Of a DNA stretch of 32,742 nucleotides, positions 1 to 10,110 are shown piece after piece. The first letter of the stretch is position 1; each line of letters begins with the position of its first letter. The DNA lies in contig JAJYMC010000023.1 in assembly GCA_021787335.1 (NCBI GenBank), positions 1-32,742 on the forward strand, given 5' to 3'. Position numbers and translations under genes: made by a program. Source of the DNA: Bacillota bacterium (GTDB lineage Bacteria > Bacillota > Sulfobacillia > JAJYWN01 > JAJZPE01). Below the pieces are notes generated by a model. The model was not told the origin of the DNA, did no database searches, and saw only the letters and a program-made list of their open reading frames with translations.

Positions 1-1841
1 GAGGTCAGGTAGAGGCGCCGGCGGGCCCGGGTGATGCCGACGTAACAGAGCCGCCGCTCCTCTTCCAGCTCGTCCTCGTCCTCGAGGGCCCGGGAGTGCG
101 GGAACATCCCCTCCTCCAGGCCGACCAAGAAGACCACCGGAAACTCCAGGCCCTTGGCTGAGTGGAGGGTCATGAAGACCGTCGCGTCGGCCGCCTTATC
201 GAAGCTATCAACGTCGGTGATGAGGGCGATGCTCTCGAGGAAGATCTCCAGTGAGTTCTCGTTGCCGGCGTCGAGGAAGTCCTCGGCCACCGACGAGAGT
301 TCCTGGATGTTCTCGATGCGGCTCTGGGCCTCGATCGAGCGCTCAGCCTTCAGCTCGCCCATGATCCCGCTGCCCTCGGCGACGGCCTGGATGAACTTCG
401 GCAGGGGCGTGCCCTCGCGCTTCCGCCCCAGCTCGTCCAGGAGGGCGACGAACTTCCCGAACTCCTTGCGGGCCCGCGGGGCGATCTCCTCGCCCTGCCC
501 CTCGGCCGCCAGCATGCAGGCCTGAAAGAGCGGCAGCCGCTCGGCCTCGGCGTAGGCCGTCAGGGCGGCCACGGCCGCGTCGCCCAGGCCGCGCTTGGGG
601 ACGTTGATGATTCTCTCGAAGGACAGCGAGTCCGACGGGTTGGCGATGAGCCGGAGGTAGGCGAGGACGTCCTTGATCTCCTTGCGCTCGTAGAAGCGGA
701 CGCCGCCGACGATGCGGTAGGCGATGCCCATCCGCATGAAGACATCCTCGAACACGCGGGACTGCGCGTTCATCCGGTAGAGGACGGCGAAGTCCCGATC
801 GTCCAGCCCTTCCTGGACCTTCAGTCGCTTGATTTCGTAGGCCACGAAGGCGGCCTCGTCGAACTCACTCTCGCCGTTGTAGTAATGGACCGGGTCGCCG
901 GCCGGATTGGCCGTCCAAAGGGTCTTGGCCTTGCGCCCGTAGTTGTTCTTGACCACCGCGTTGGCGGCATCGAGGATGCGGCCGGTGGACCGGTAGTTCT
1001 GTTCGAGCTTGATCACCTTGACCTCGGGGTAGTCCTTCTCGAACTCGAGGATGTTGCGGAGGTCGGCCCCGCGCCAGCGATAGATGCTCTGGTCGTCGTC
1101 GCCGACCACCGAGAGGTTGCGGTGCTTGTTGGCCAGGAGGTTAACCAGGATGTATTGAGCTCGGTTGGTGTCCTGGTACTCGTCAACGAGGATGTGACGG
1201 AAGCGCTCCTGGTAGTATTCCAGGACATCCGGTCGGCTCTCGAGGAGTTTGACGGTGAGCATGATCAGGTCGTCGAAGTCCAGGGCGTTGTTCTCCTGGA
1301 GCTTCTTCTGGTACAGCTCGTAGACCTCGGCCGCCTTCTCCGAGAAGAAGTCGTCGGCCCGCCGCCGGTACTCCTGCCACGACACCAGGTTGTTCTTGGC
1401 CCGGTCTATGGCGGCGTGGACGGCCTGCGGAGCGAAGCGTCGCTCGTCCAGGTTAAGGTCCTTGAGGCAGGCCTTGACCACGGTCATCTGGTCGCTGTGG
1501 TCATAGATGTTGAAGCGGCGGCTATAACCCATCTCCAGCCGCTCGATGTCCCGCCGGAGGATGCGGACGCAGGCGGCGTGGAAGGTGAGCACCCACATGT
1601 GCTCGGCCTCCGGGCCGACCAGACCGGCCACGCGCCCGCGCATCTCCTCGGCGGCCTTGTTGGTGAAGGTGATGGCCAAGATCTCGTGGGGCCGGAACCC
1701 GCGTTCGCGGATGAGGTAGGCGATGCGGTGGGTCAGGGCCCTGGTCTTGCCCGACCCCGCCCCGGCCAGAATGAGAAGCGGGCCGTCGCCGTAAGTGACC
1801 GCCTCGCGCTGAGCTGCGTTGAGGTTCTCGAGGATCTCCAT
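1..1841 (-). CDS. pcrA: PcrA/UvrD-family ATP-dependent DNA helicase, C-terminus cut by window edge
   Basis: Superfamily 1A 3'-5' DNA helicase, expected to act in repair and in clearing replication blocks. Reading the minus strand from the ATG at 1841 gives 613 codons with no stop before the window edge. Visible motifs are the Q-motif-like start LNAAQREAV, Walker A AGAGSGKT (residues 26-33), TFTNKAAEEM, motif II DEYQD (220-224), GDDDQSIYRWRGA, EQNYRST, and near the edge TLHSAKGLEFPVVFLVGLEEG and YVGITRARR. PcrA proteins are usually about 720-750 residues, so roughly the last 100 residues (a less conserved tail) are missing. An AAGGGAG Shine-Dalgarno sits about 6 bases before the ATG. Family assignment is very firm; PcrA rather than UvrD or Rep rests on the Gram-positive-like context. 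Confidence 0.95.
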   Translation of the reverse strand, partial: MEILENLNAAQREAVTYGDGPLLILAGAGSGKTRALTHRIAYLIRERGFRPHEILAITFTNKAAEEMRGRVAGLVGPEAEHMWVLTFHAACVRILRRDIERLEMGYSRRFNIYDHSDQMTVVKACLKDLNLDERRFAPQAVHAAIDRAKNNLVSWQEYRRRADDFFSEKAAEVYELYQKKLQENNALDFDDLIMLTVKLLESRPDVLEYYQERFRHILVDEYQDTNRAQYILVNLLANKHRNLSVVGDDDQSIYRWRGADLRNILEFEKDYPEVKVIKLEQNYRSTGRILDAANAVVKNNYGRKAKTLWTANPAGDPVHYYNGESEFDEAAFVAYEIKRLKVQEGLDDRDFAVLYRMNAQSRVFEDVFMRMGIAYRIVGGVRFYERKEIKDVLAYLRLIANPSDSLSFERIINVPKRGLGDAAVAALTAYAEAERLPLFQACMLAAEGQGEEIAPRARKEFGKFVALLDELGRKREGTPLPKFIQAVAEGSGIMGELKAERSIEAQSRIENIQELSSVAEDFLDAGNENSLEIFLESIALITDVDSFDKAADATVFMTLHSAKGLEFPVVFLVGLEEGMFPHSRALEDEDELEEERRLCYVGITRARRRLYLT

Positions 1842-1936
1842 GGATTCTCCCTTTCGACGGTAGCCTGTCCGACCGCTTCATGGGCATTCGCCCGGAGGGC
1901 GGGCAAAACCTGCTGCCCGGGTCGACGGCATGAACA

Positions 1937-1961
1937 AAGCCCCGCGGTTCCCGCGGGGCTT
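1937..1961 (-). terminator. Intrinsic terminator-like hairpin after the histidine kinase gene
   Basis: An 11-bp perfect inverted repeat, AAGCCCCGCGG and CCGCGGGGCTT, with a 3-base loop lies 28 bases beyond the kinase stop codon. On the minus strand it is followed by a short CTTTGTT run. It separates the kinase transcript from pcrA. The T-tract is short, so efficiency is uncertain. Confidence 0.7.
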
Positions 1962-1989
1962 ACGTCGTCGGGGTCCGTGGGGCCGCGCC

Positions 1990-4860
<2,871 letters not shown>

Positions 4861-4909
4861 AGCCAACCCCCCAAGGGCAAAAAAATGTGGCCCGGACGGT
4901 TTTGTGTGT

Positions 4910-4990
4910 TTACCAGGGCCAGTTGATCCACGCCCCACCAGCCAAAGCCAACAGGGCCAGGGTCACGAGAGCGCGGAGGAGATTCTTCAC
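4910..4990 (-). CDS. 26-residue hydrophobic micropeptide
   Basis: GTG at 4990 opens a 26-codon frame ending 49 bases before the histidine kinase start. An unusually strong Shine-Dalgarno, AAAGGAGGGG (4996-5005), lies 5 bases upstream, which is the main reason to believe it is translated. The product starts VKNLLRALVTL, continues with a Leu/Ala-rich stretch that would form one membrane-spanning helix, and ends with three Trp residues (AWINWPW). I do not recognise the family. It may be a small membrane protein partnering the kinase, or a leader peptide whose translation affects kinase expression. Its position between the riboswitch/terminator and the kinase suggests co-transcription with the kinase. 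Confidence 0.55.
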   Translation of the reverse strand: MKNLLRALVTLALLALAGGAWINWPW

Positions 4991-5009
4991 GGTATCCCCT
5001 CCTTTCCTG

Positions 5010-5018
5010 ATTATACCA
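5010..5018 (-). promoter_or_regulatory. Extended -10 promoter element before the micropeptide
   Basis: The minus strand reads TGGTATAAT, a perfect extended -10 (TGnTATAAT). No good -35 is visible 17 bases further upstream. Transcription would begin near 5003-5004, at the start of the AAAGGAGGGG Shine-Dalgarno. If real, it gives a riboswitch-independent start for the micropeptide and kinase. Confidence 0.4.
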
Positions 5019-5034
5019 CGGACGACCCGCCTGC

Positions 5035-5083
5035 CGGGGCTGTTCTTCCCCGGGGCTCGTCCAATGGGCCGGCTTTCGCCGGC
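5035..5083 (-). other. Two hairpins in the leader between riboswitch terminator and micropeptide
   Basis: The 165 bases between the terminator and the micropeptide hold two hairpins. One is GCCGGC-GAAA-GCCGGC at 5068-5083 on the minus strand, a 6-bp stem closed by a GNRA tetraloop. The other is CCGGGG/CCCCGG at 5035-5054. Neither has a T-tract. No known riboswitch class was recognised here, and no other gene is seen. Confidence 0.4.
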
Positions 5084-5157
5084 TGCTCCCGCGCCCACAC
5101 GGATGAATCCCAGTTTTACCGTCCGGGCCTTGCTTATGGAGTTGTCAAAGTAGGGAC

Positions 5158-5189
5158 AAAAAGCCCACCGGCGGAATGCCCGGTGGGCT
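5158..5189 (-). terminator. Intrinsic terminator, probable expression platform of the cyclic-di-GMP riboswitch
   Basis: On the minus strand AGCCCACCGG (5189-5180) pairs perfectly with CCGGTGGGCT (5171-5162), 10 bp around an 8-base loop, followed by a TTTTT run and TG. It begins 16 bases after the riboswitch aptamer ends. The segment GGGTAGGCT just after the aptamer is partly complementary to the first terminator arm, which would allow a terminator/antiterminator switch. The pairing is by eye, and whether ligand turns expression on or off is not determined. Confidence 0.8.
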
Positions 5190-5204
5190 CGAAAGACTGG
5201 AGCC

Positions 5205-5300
5205 TACCCAGGGCGACCCGGCCATCCTAATGCCCGTTTTGGCGCATCTTAGACCCGTGGCTTTGCGTCCCCGGCTTTCGCCGGGTTTGCCTTTTTCCGT
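5205..5300 (-). ncRNA. Cyclic-di-GMP-I (GEMM) riboswitch aptamer
   Basis: The minus strand matches the GEMM-I consensus closely. In order it shows AAAAAGGCAAACC, a stem CCGGC closed by a GAAA tetraloop, GGGACGCAAAGCCACGGG, TCTAAG (tetraloop receptor side), a variable P2 hairpin GCGCCAAAACGGGC, then TTAGGATGGCCGGGTCGCC. These blocks line up one for one with the Vibrio cholerae Vc2 aptamer as known from the literature. An intrinsic terminator follows at once. Downstream on the same strand are the micropeptide and then the membrane histidine kinase with an HD-GYP-like domain, so these are the likely controlled genes. The upstream genes (tldD-tldE) end about 130 bases before it. Confidence 0.9.
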
Positions 5301-5431
5301 GGTGTGTGTGAACTTGGTCCTTTGCCTTGCCAAGGCGAAACTTCGACAGGCCCTCCCCAGTCCCTTCTAATATCTGCTATTATCTCCCAAATTTCTCGGG
5401 AAATGAGCTGAAGGCCAGCTAGAATGGCTGT
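5301..5431. other. AT-richer spacer between tldE and the riboswitch; no gene seen
   Basis: This stretch is clearly more AT-rich than its surroundings (around 5370-5400) and should hold the riboswitch promoter. On the minus strand GATAAT and TATTAG are possible -10 boxes, but I see no convincing -35 partner. The small palindrome GCCTTGGCAAGGC lies at 5327-5339. No clear terminator for tldE was found, so some readthrough into the riboswitch is possible. Confidence 0.3.
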
Positions 5432-6775
5432 CTAGAATTCGGTCACCCCGGTGAAGTTGAACTTGCCCACCTTCAGAGCCGGGACCGACATCCCGCCGAA
5501 GAACCCGCCGATGAGCTTCGGCGTCTTCCCGATGAGTTCGACGTTGGAGAAGGCCTCGAGGACGCTCTGGGTGAAGCGGAAGTTCTTGACCGCTCCCTTG
5601 ACCTTGCCGTCCTCGATGAGGAAGGTGCCGTCGCGGGTCATCCCGGTGATGATCGTCTTCACCGGGTGGATGGGGTTGGTGTAGTGGAAGCGGGTCACCA
5701 GGATGCCGCGCTTGGTCGATTTGATCATGTCCTCGATGGTGGCGTCACCGGGCTTGAGGAAGAGGTTCATCGGGGCCGGGCCGAAGTTACCGAAGAAACC
5801 CGGGGTGGCGTGGCCGGTCGACCGCTTGCCGGGCTCGCGCCCAGCGGTGTAGCTGTCGTAGACGACGTTCTTGGCCACGCCGTCCTCGATCAGGGTCAGC
5901 TTCTCCTTGGGCACGCCCTCGAAGTCGAAGGGCATGACGATCCCGGTCGGGTCGAGGCCGTCGTCCCAGAGGGTGATGTTCTCGCCGACGATCTTCTGGC
6001 CCAGCTTGCCCACGAGGAAGCTGCGCCCCTCCTGGAGGCCCAGGGCCGAGAAACCCAGTCGGGCCAGGTAGCCGACGAGGTTGGCGACGGCCAGCTCCTC
6101 CAGGATGACCTCGTACTCGCCGGGCTCGACCTTGACCGACTCGACGCTCTCGGCGCACTTCCTGACGGCGGTGTCGGCCACCGCGCCCGGGTCGATCCGG
6201 GCCGCGTCGACCTCCGACTGCTCGGCATAGCCGGAGCTGGTCGGGGACATGGCCACGGTGACCAGGTCGGCCCCCGTGCTGGCGTGGTAGGCGCGGACCC
6301 CGAGGGAGTTGCCGATAGCCAGCTCACGGGCCCTTGTCGAGTACGCCCCGGCCGCCTCGAAGCCCTTGGCCTTGGCCTTGGCGATGACCGCCCCGACGGC
6401 CTTGGCCCGGTCCTCCGGGCTGATCTCGGCCGTGCGACGGCTGAACCCATCGGTCTCCGGGACCGGTGACGGGTCCGGCAGGGACTTGAAGTCGGGGTTC
6501 TCCCGCTGCAGGCGGGCGATCTCGGCGGCCTTCTCGACCGTCCGCCGGACCGAGCCCTCGTCGAGGGTGTTGGTCGAGGCGCTGCCGATCTTCTTCCCGA
6601 AGATGACCCTGACCGCCAGGGTCGCGTCCTTCTCGCCGACGTTCTGATGGATGTGGTTGGTGGCGAAACGGGTCAGGTAGCTGTCCTCACCTCTCAGGAG
6701 AACCTCGGTCTGATCCCCCTGGGAGTGCTTCAGGGCGAGGTCGATGAGGCTGAGGGCGTTCTCGCGGCCTACCAT
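5432..6775 (-). CDS. pmbA: TldE/PmbA-type metalloprotease subunit
   Basis: Second subunit of the TldD/TldE protease, which in studied bacteria forms a heterodimer that cleaves unfolded or modified peptides (microcin B17 maturation, CcdA degradation). The product is 447 residues from the ATG at 6775, the usual PmbA length. Recognisable blocks are FATNHIHQNVG near the N-terminus, SPTSSGYAEQS in the middle, and GNFGPAPMNLFLKPGD and TRFHYTNPIHPVKTIITGMT toward the C-terminus. It lacks the HExxxH zinc motif, as expected for TldE, so the catalytic site is in TldD. A longer in-frame reading to 6889 lies inside tldD and is not supported. The start overlaps the tldD stop by 7 bases, indicating translational coupling. 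Confidence 0.9.
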   Translation of the reverse strand: MVGRENALSLIDLALKHSQGDQTEVLLRGEDSYLTRFATNHIHQNVGEKDATLAVRVIFGKKIGSASTNTLDEGSVRRTVEKAAEIARLQRENPDFKSLPDPSPVPETDGFSRRTAEISPEDRAKAVGAVIAKAKAKGFEAAGAYSTRARELAIGNSLGVRAYHASTGADLVTVAMSPTSSGYAEQSEVDAARIDPGAVADTAVRKCAESVESVKVEPGEYEVILEELAVANLVGYLARLGFSALGLQEGRSFLVGKLGQKIVGENITLWDDGLDPTGIVMPFDFEGVPKEKLTLIEDGVAKNVVYDSYTAGREPGKRSTGHATPGFFGNFGPAPMNLFLKPGDATIEDMIKSTKRGILVTRFHYTNPIHPVKTIITGMTRDGTFLIEDGKVKGAVKNFRFTQSVLEAFSNVELIGKTPKLIGGFFGGMSVPALKVGKFNFTGVTEF

Positions 6776-8217
6776 TTGCCGACACCTACCCTCACGTTGC
6801 GGAAGCGGCTCGGGGCGGCGCCGTGCCCGACGTGGGCCGTCTGCGGGGGCTCGCCCTTGCCGCAGTTCGGCAGGCCCCAGAGGTGCCACTCCCGTTTCCC
6901 CGCGACGGCGTCGAGGGAACCCCAGAACTGCGGGGTGATGCCGGTGTAGGTCGGGTTCTTGAGCATGGCCCCCAGCGCGCCGTCCTTGATCTCCCAGGCG
7001 ACCTCCGTCCCGAACTGGAAGTTCAGGCGCTTGTCGTCGATCGACCAGGACCGGTTGGTGGACATGTAGATGCCGTCCTTGGTGTCCTTTATCATCTCGT
7101 CCAGGGTCCAGTCGCCCGGCTCGAGGTTGATGTTGGTCATCCGGATGATGGGCAGGCGGTTCCAGCCGTCGGCCCGCATCGTCCCGTTGGACTCCTGGCC
7201 GAGCTCGGCCGCGGTCTCCCGGGAAGTCAGGTAGTTCTTGAAGAGGCCGTGGTCCATGATCACCGTGCGCCGTCCGGCGACCCCCTCGTCGTCGTACTTG
7301 AAGCTGCCGAGTCCGCCCGGGATGGTCGCGTCGGCGACGATGTTGACCTTGTCCGAGCCGTAGCGGAAGTTGCCCAGCTTCTCGGTGGTGAGGAAGCTGG
7401 TCCCGGCGTAACTGGCCTCGGTCCCGAAGACCCGGTCCAGCTCGATGGGGTGGCCGCAGGACTCGTGAATCTGCAGGCCCAGTTGCGAGCTCTCCAGAAT
7501 CAGGTCAGTGGTCCCGCTCGGGCACTGCTTGGCGGAGAGCAGGGCGACGGCTTCCCGGGCCGTCCGCTCGGCCTGGCCGGCCAGGTCGAGTCCCTCGATC
7601 CATTCATAGCCGGCCTGGCTGACGTCGCCGCCGAAGGCCGCCGGGTACGATCGGCGCTGCAACTCGCCCTGATCGACGGCGGTGGCCGAGACGCCGCCGC
7701 CGCTCTCGGTGATCTCCTGTTCGATGAAGGAGCCCTCGGTGCTGGCAAAGGTCGTCTTCTCGCGCCAGAAGCCCATCTCGCTGTCGGCCACGCGGACCTT
7801 CGGGTCCGTCCGCAGCAACCGGTCACTCTCGAGAAGCGTGGCGATCTTGTCCTCCAGCTTGACCTCGAAGGGGTCCTTGACGACCTTGCTCGTCCAGGAG
7901 TCCCTGACCGCTGGCAGCGGGGTCAACTCCACCGGCCGTTCCTTGCGGGCCAGGGTGCTGGCCTTTGCAATCTTCACGGCCATCTCCGCCACCGACTTGA
8001 CCTCGTCCTCCTCGAACCGGGAACTCGAGGCGAAGCCCCAGGCCCCCTGGTAGAGGACGCGGATGCCGAAGCCCTTGGACTCTGAGGACCGCAGGGCCGA
8101 CACGATTCCGTTCTTGACGTGGATCGACTCGCTCTTGTCCTCGACGACCCGGATGTCGGCGTAGTCGGCACCGCTCTCCCTGGCCCGTTCGAGGGCCAGG
8201 CGGGTGAGGTCGGGCAT
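6769..8217 (-). CDS. tldD: TldD zinc metalloprotease subunit
   Basis: Catalytic subunit of the TldD/TldE cytoplasmic metalloprotease. From the ATG at 8217 the product is 482 residues. HESCGHPIE (251-259) supplies the HExxxH zinc ligands, and the third ligand expected from E. coli TldD is the Cys in LPNCGKGEP (C452). The conserved DEGVAGRRTVIMDHGLFKNYLTSRETA and GTMRADGWNRLPIIRMTNI regions are present. The ATG at 8223 abuts the AAGGAGGG Shine-Dalgarno, while the one at 8217 is 6 bases from it, so 8217 is preferred. It is followed with overlap by tldE. No peptide substrate or modification enzyme is visible next to it. Confidence 0.93.
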   Translation of the reverse strand: MPDLTRLALERARESGADYADIRVVEDKSESIHVKNGIVSALRSSESKGFGIRVLYQGAWGFASSSRFEEDEVKSVAEMAVKIAKASTLARKERPVELTPLPAVRDSWTSKVVKDPFEVKLEDKIATLLESDRLLRTDPKVRVADSEMGFWREKTTFASTEGSFIEQEITESGGGVSATAVDQGELQRRSYPAAFGGDVSQAGYEWIEGLDLAGQAERTAREAVALLSAKQCPSGTTDLILESSQLGLQIHESCGHPIELDRVFGTEASYAGTSFLTTEKLGNFRYGSDKVNIVADATIPGGLGSFKYDDEGVAGRRTVIMDHGLFKNYLTSRETAAELGQESNGTMRADGWNRLPIIRMTNINLEPGDWTLDEMIKDTKDGIYMSTNRSWSIDDKRLNFQFGTEVAWEIKDGALGAMLKNPTYTGITPQFWGSLDAVAGKREWHLWGLPNCGKGEPPQTAHVGHGAAPSRFRNVRVGVGKW

Positions 8218-8585
8218 GCCCATCCCTCCTTCGTATCAGCGCTTGCCATTCAAGGCGCCATGAGATTAGCTTTTAGACCAACCGCCTTTATTTCCTGCGC
8301 CCGTGGGAAAAGTTTTTTACGGTTGGCGAAATAACTCCAGGTCGACTCGCCGCCCGCGGAGGAAGCCCTGCCGTCGGGGCGCTCCTCAGCGCCCAAAGAC
8401 CAGGCGCCCGTAACGAAACCGGTGAGCGAACCTCGTCAGGAGGGCCGCCCCGCCCAGGGCCACGGACCACTCGATCAGAAAGCGGAGGCTTGTCGACGGC
8501 ACCCCCACCGATCTCCTGCCGGCAGGTATTGGCCGGTGCCCGTTGTATTCCGTCAAGGGACCCCGATGAAAGGGAGGAGTGCCCC
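8218..8585. other. Spacer between divergent tldD and acyl-CoA dehydrogenase genes
   Basis: This 368-base region should hold the divergent control signals. It contains a 7-bp inverted repeat CCAACCG (8278-8284) / CGGTTGG (8320-8326) flanking an AT-rich core with TTTTTT, a possible operator or loop near the tldD promoter. It also has a GGGCGCT/AGCGCCC hairpin at 8377-8394 and a possible 38-codon frame listed separately. An AAGGGAGGAG Shine-Dalgarno for the plus-strand dehydrogenase lies at 8570-8579. No clear -35/-10 pair was identified. Confidence 0.35.
8386..8502 (-). CDS. Possible 38-residue small protein
   Basis: GTG at 8502 (or the in-frame GTG at 8508) opens a frame of 38 codons ending in TGA inside a GC-rich hairpin. 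AGGAG at 8513-8517 is a plausible Shine-Dalgarno. The product has one short amphipathic or hydrophobic segment ([17 protein letters not shown]) followed by an Arg-rich tail ([13 protein letters not shown]), a membrane-then-basic pattern often seen in small proteins. It is divergent from the acyl-CoA dehydrogenase. I do not recognise it, and in DNA this GC-rich a frame of this length can occur by chance. Confidence 0.3.
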   Translation of the reverse strand: MPSTSLRFLIEWSVALGGAALLTRFAHRFRYGRLVFGR

Positions 8586-9854
8586 ATGATTGAAGCCTAC
8601 CTTACCGAGACGGGCCGCCAGTTGCGCGAGGAGGTCCGCGGCTTCGTCCGCGAGGACGTCCCGAAGGACCTCATCCTGGCCATGGACGGCGAGAAGATCC
8701 ATTACCCGCGGGAGTTCCTGGAGCGGGCGGCCGCCCGGCACCTCCTGGGGCTGCGCTTCCCGGCCGAGTATGGCGGCCGCGGCCTGCCCTGGACGGAAGA
8801 GGTCGTCGCCATCGAGGAGGTCGGCGTCCTCGGCACCGCCCTGGCCTGCCTGTATTCCCTGCCGAGCATCGTCGGCGAGGCCCTGAACGTCTTCGGCACG
8901 CCGGAGCAGAAGGCCCGGTTCCTACGGCCGACCCTGGAGGGCCGGCTGACCACGGCCGAGGGCCTGACCGAGCCGCGCGGCGGCTCGGACTTCTTCGGGA
9001 CGACGATGACCGCCCGGCGCGACGGCGACGCCTGGGTGCTCGACGGCCAGAAGCGGTTCGTCGTCGGGGCCGAGGGGGCCGCCTACTTTCTCGCCTACGC
9101 CCGGACCGACCCGAGCGCGCCGCCCCACAAGGGGATCAGCGCTTTCATCGTCGAAAGAGGCCCGGGGGTCACCGTCGAGTACCTCTATGGGCTTTTGGGG
9201 ACGCGCGGCGGCGGGACCGGCCGACTCCTCTTCCGCGGGGCGCGGGTGCCCGCCGAGAACCTGGTCGGGCGGGTGAACGGCGCGGCCGAGATCTTCTACC
9301 GGATGATGATCCCGGAGCGCCTGACCACCGCGGCCGGGTCTCTGGGGCTGGCCCGGGCGGCCTTCGACGTGGCCGCCAGGTACGCCACCAAGCGCAAGGC
9401 CTTCGGGCGCCGGATCAAGGACTTCCAGGCGGTCAGCTTCAAGGTCGCCGATTGCCTGACGAAGCTCGACGCGGCCTCGGCGATGGTCCACGCGGCGGCC
9501 TCCTCGGCCGACACCGACCCGGACGCCTCGCGGGTCCGTCGCCTCGTCTCCGAGGCCAAGAAGTTCGCCAGCGAGTCGGCTTGGGACGTGGTCAACCTGG
9601 CGATGCAGATATTGGCCGGGATCGGCTACACGACCGTCTTCCCGGTCGAGCGCTACCTGCGCGACGCCCGGATCATGATGATCTGGACGGGGACCAACGA
9701 GGTCATGGACCTCATCATTCAGCACGAGTTCTTCTCCGGGCTCGAGGGTAAGGCCGGGCCGGCCGGGGTGGCGGCGACGCGGCCGGGCGGGCCGGTGCGC
9801 GACGTCGAGGCCGACGCGCGGGACGCCCGGGACGAGGAGAAGATCTTCGAGTGA
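8586..9854 (+). CDS. Acyl-CoA dehydrogenase
   Basis: FAD-dependent acyl-CoA dehydrogenase that would oxidise an acyl-CoA to its enoyl-CoA and pass electrons to ETF. It has 422 residues from the ATG at 8586, preceded by AAGGGAGGAG. The N-terminal helical domain is followed by the FAD/substrate block ([13 protein letters not shown] 128-140, [14 protein letters not shown]), the middle beta domain with KGISAFIVE, and the C-terminal helices with [15 protein letters not shown] (269-283) and [23 protein letters not shown] (341-363). The site that holds the catalytic Glu in medium-chain enzymes reads WTGTNE (T368), so the base is probably E244 in PERLTTAAG, as in isovaleryl-CoA and long-chain enzymes. 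Residues ~389-422 are an unusual Gly/Ala then acidic tail. No ETF or thiolase gene is nearby, so the substrate is unknown. Confidence 0.9.
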   Translation: MIEAYLTETGRQLREEVRGFVREDVPKDLILAMDGEKIHYPREFLERAAARHLLGLRFPAEYGGRGLPWTEEVVAIEEVGVLGTALACLYSLPSIVGEALNVFGTPEQKARFLRPTLEGRLTTAEGLTEPRGGSDFFGTTMTARRDGDAWVLDGQKRFVVGAEGAAYFLAYARTDPSAPPHKGISAFIVERGPGVTVEYLYGLLGTRGGGTGRLLFRGARVPAENLVGRVNGAAEIFYRMMIPERLTTAAGSLGLARAAFDVAARYATKRKAFGRRIKDFQAVSFKVADCLTKLDAASAMVHAAASSADTDPDASRVRRLVSEAKKFASESAWDVVNLAMQILAGIGYTTVFPVERYLRDARIMMIWTGTNEVMDLIIQHEFFSGLEGKAGPAGVAATRPGGPVRDVEADARDARDEEKIFE

Positions 9855-10110
9855 CAGTCGCGACTCGGGAAATGAATGCGGATGTGGTCAGCGTCCTCCA
9901 TGTGGTCCCAAAGGGCAACAAGCACCTGATGGACACAATAACCTCCCCGGGGCTGCGAGCAGCCCAGCTCGGCAATAACGTCCACGATGTCTGGTCATCT
10001 CTCATCCCCGATAGGTTCAAAGGGATCTGCACGGAACGGCACGCACCGAACACATGGTGCGTCCCAGTTAATCGGCTCGCAGGCCTAAAGGCGTTGGTCA
10101 AAGAGTTTCG
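9855..10110. other. Lower-GC spacer; no gene assigned
   Basis: Base composition drops here relative to the acyl-CoA dehydrogenase. A 7-bp hairpin ACGCACC/GGTGCGT (10041-10062) lies between convergent genes but lacks a T-tract. Open frames cross it on both strands: a plus frame entering at 9851 and running antisense into the lipoprotein gene, and minus frames running antisense into the dehydrogenase. None has a good ribosome binding site or a recognised domain. It may be a decayed remnant of the same transferred segment as the next gene. Confidence 0.3.

Noticed and set aside
4861-4938. Longer start of the histidine kinase at GTG 4938
   Set aside because: No Shine-Dalgarno before it; the added 26 residues overlap the micropeptide end and do not resemble a signal or membrane segment.
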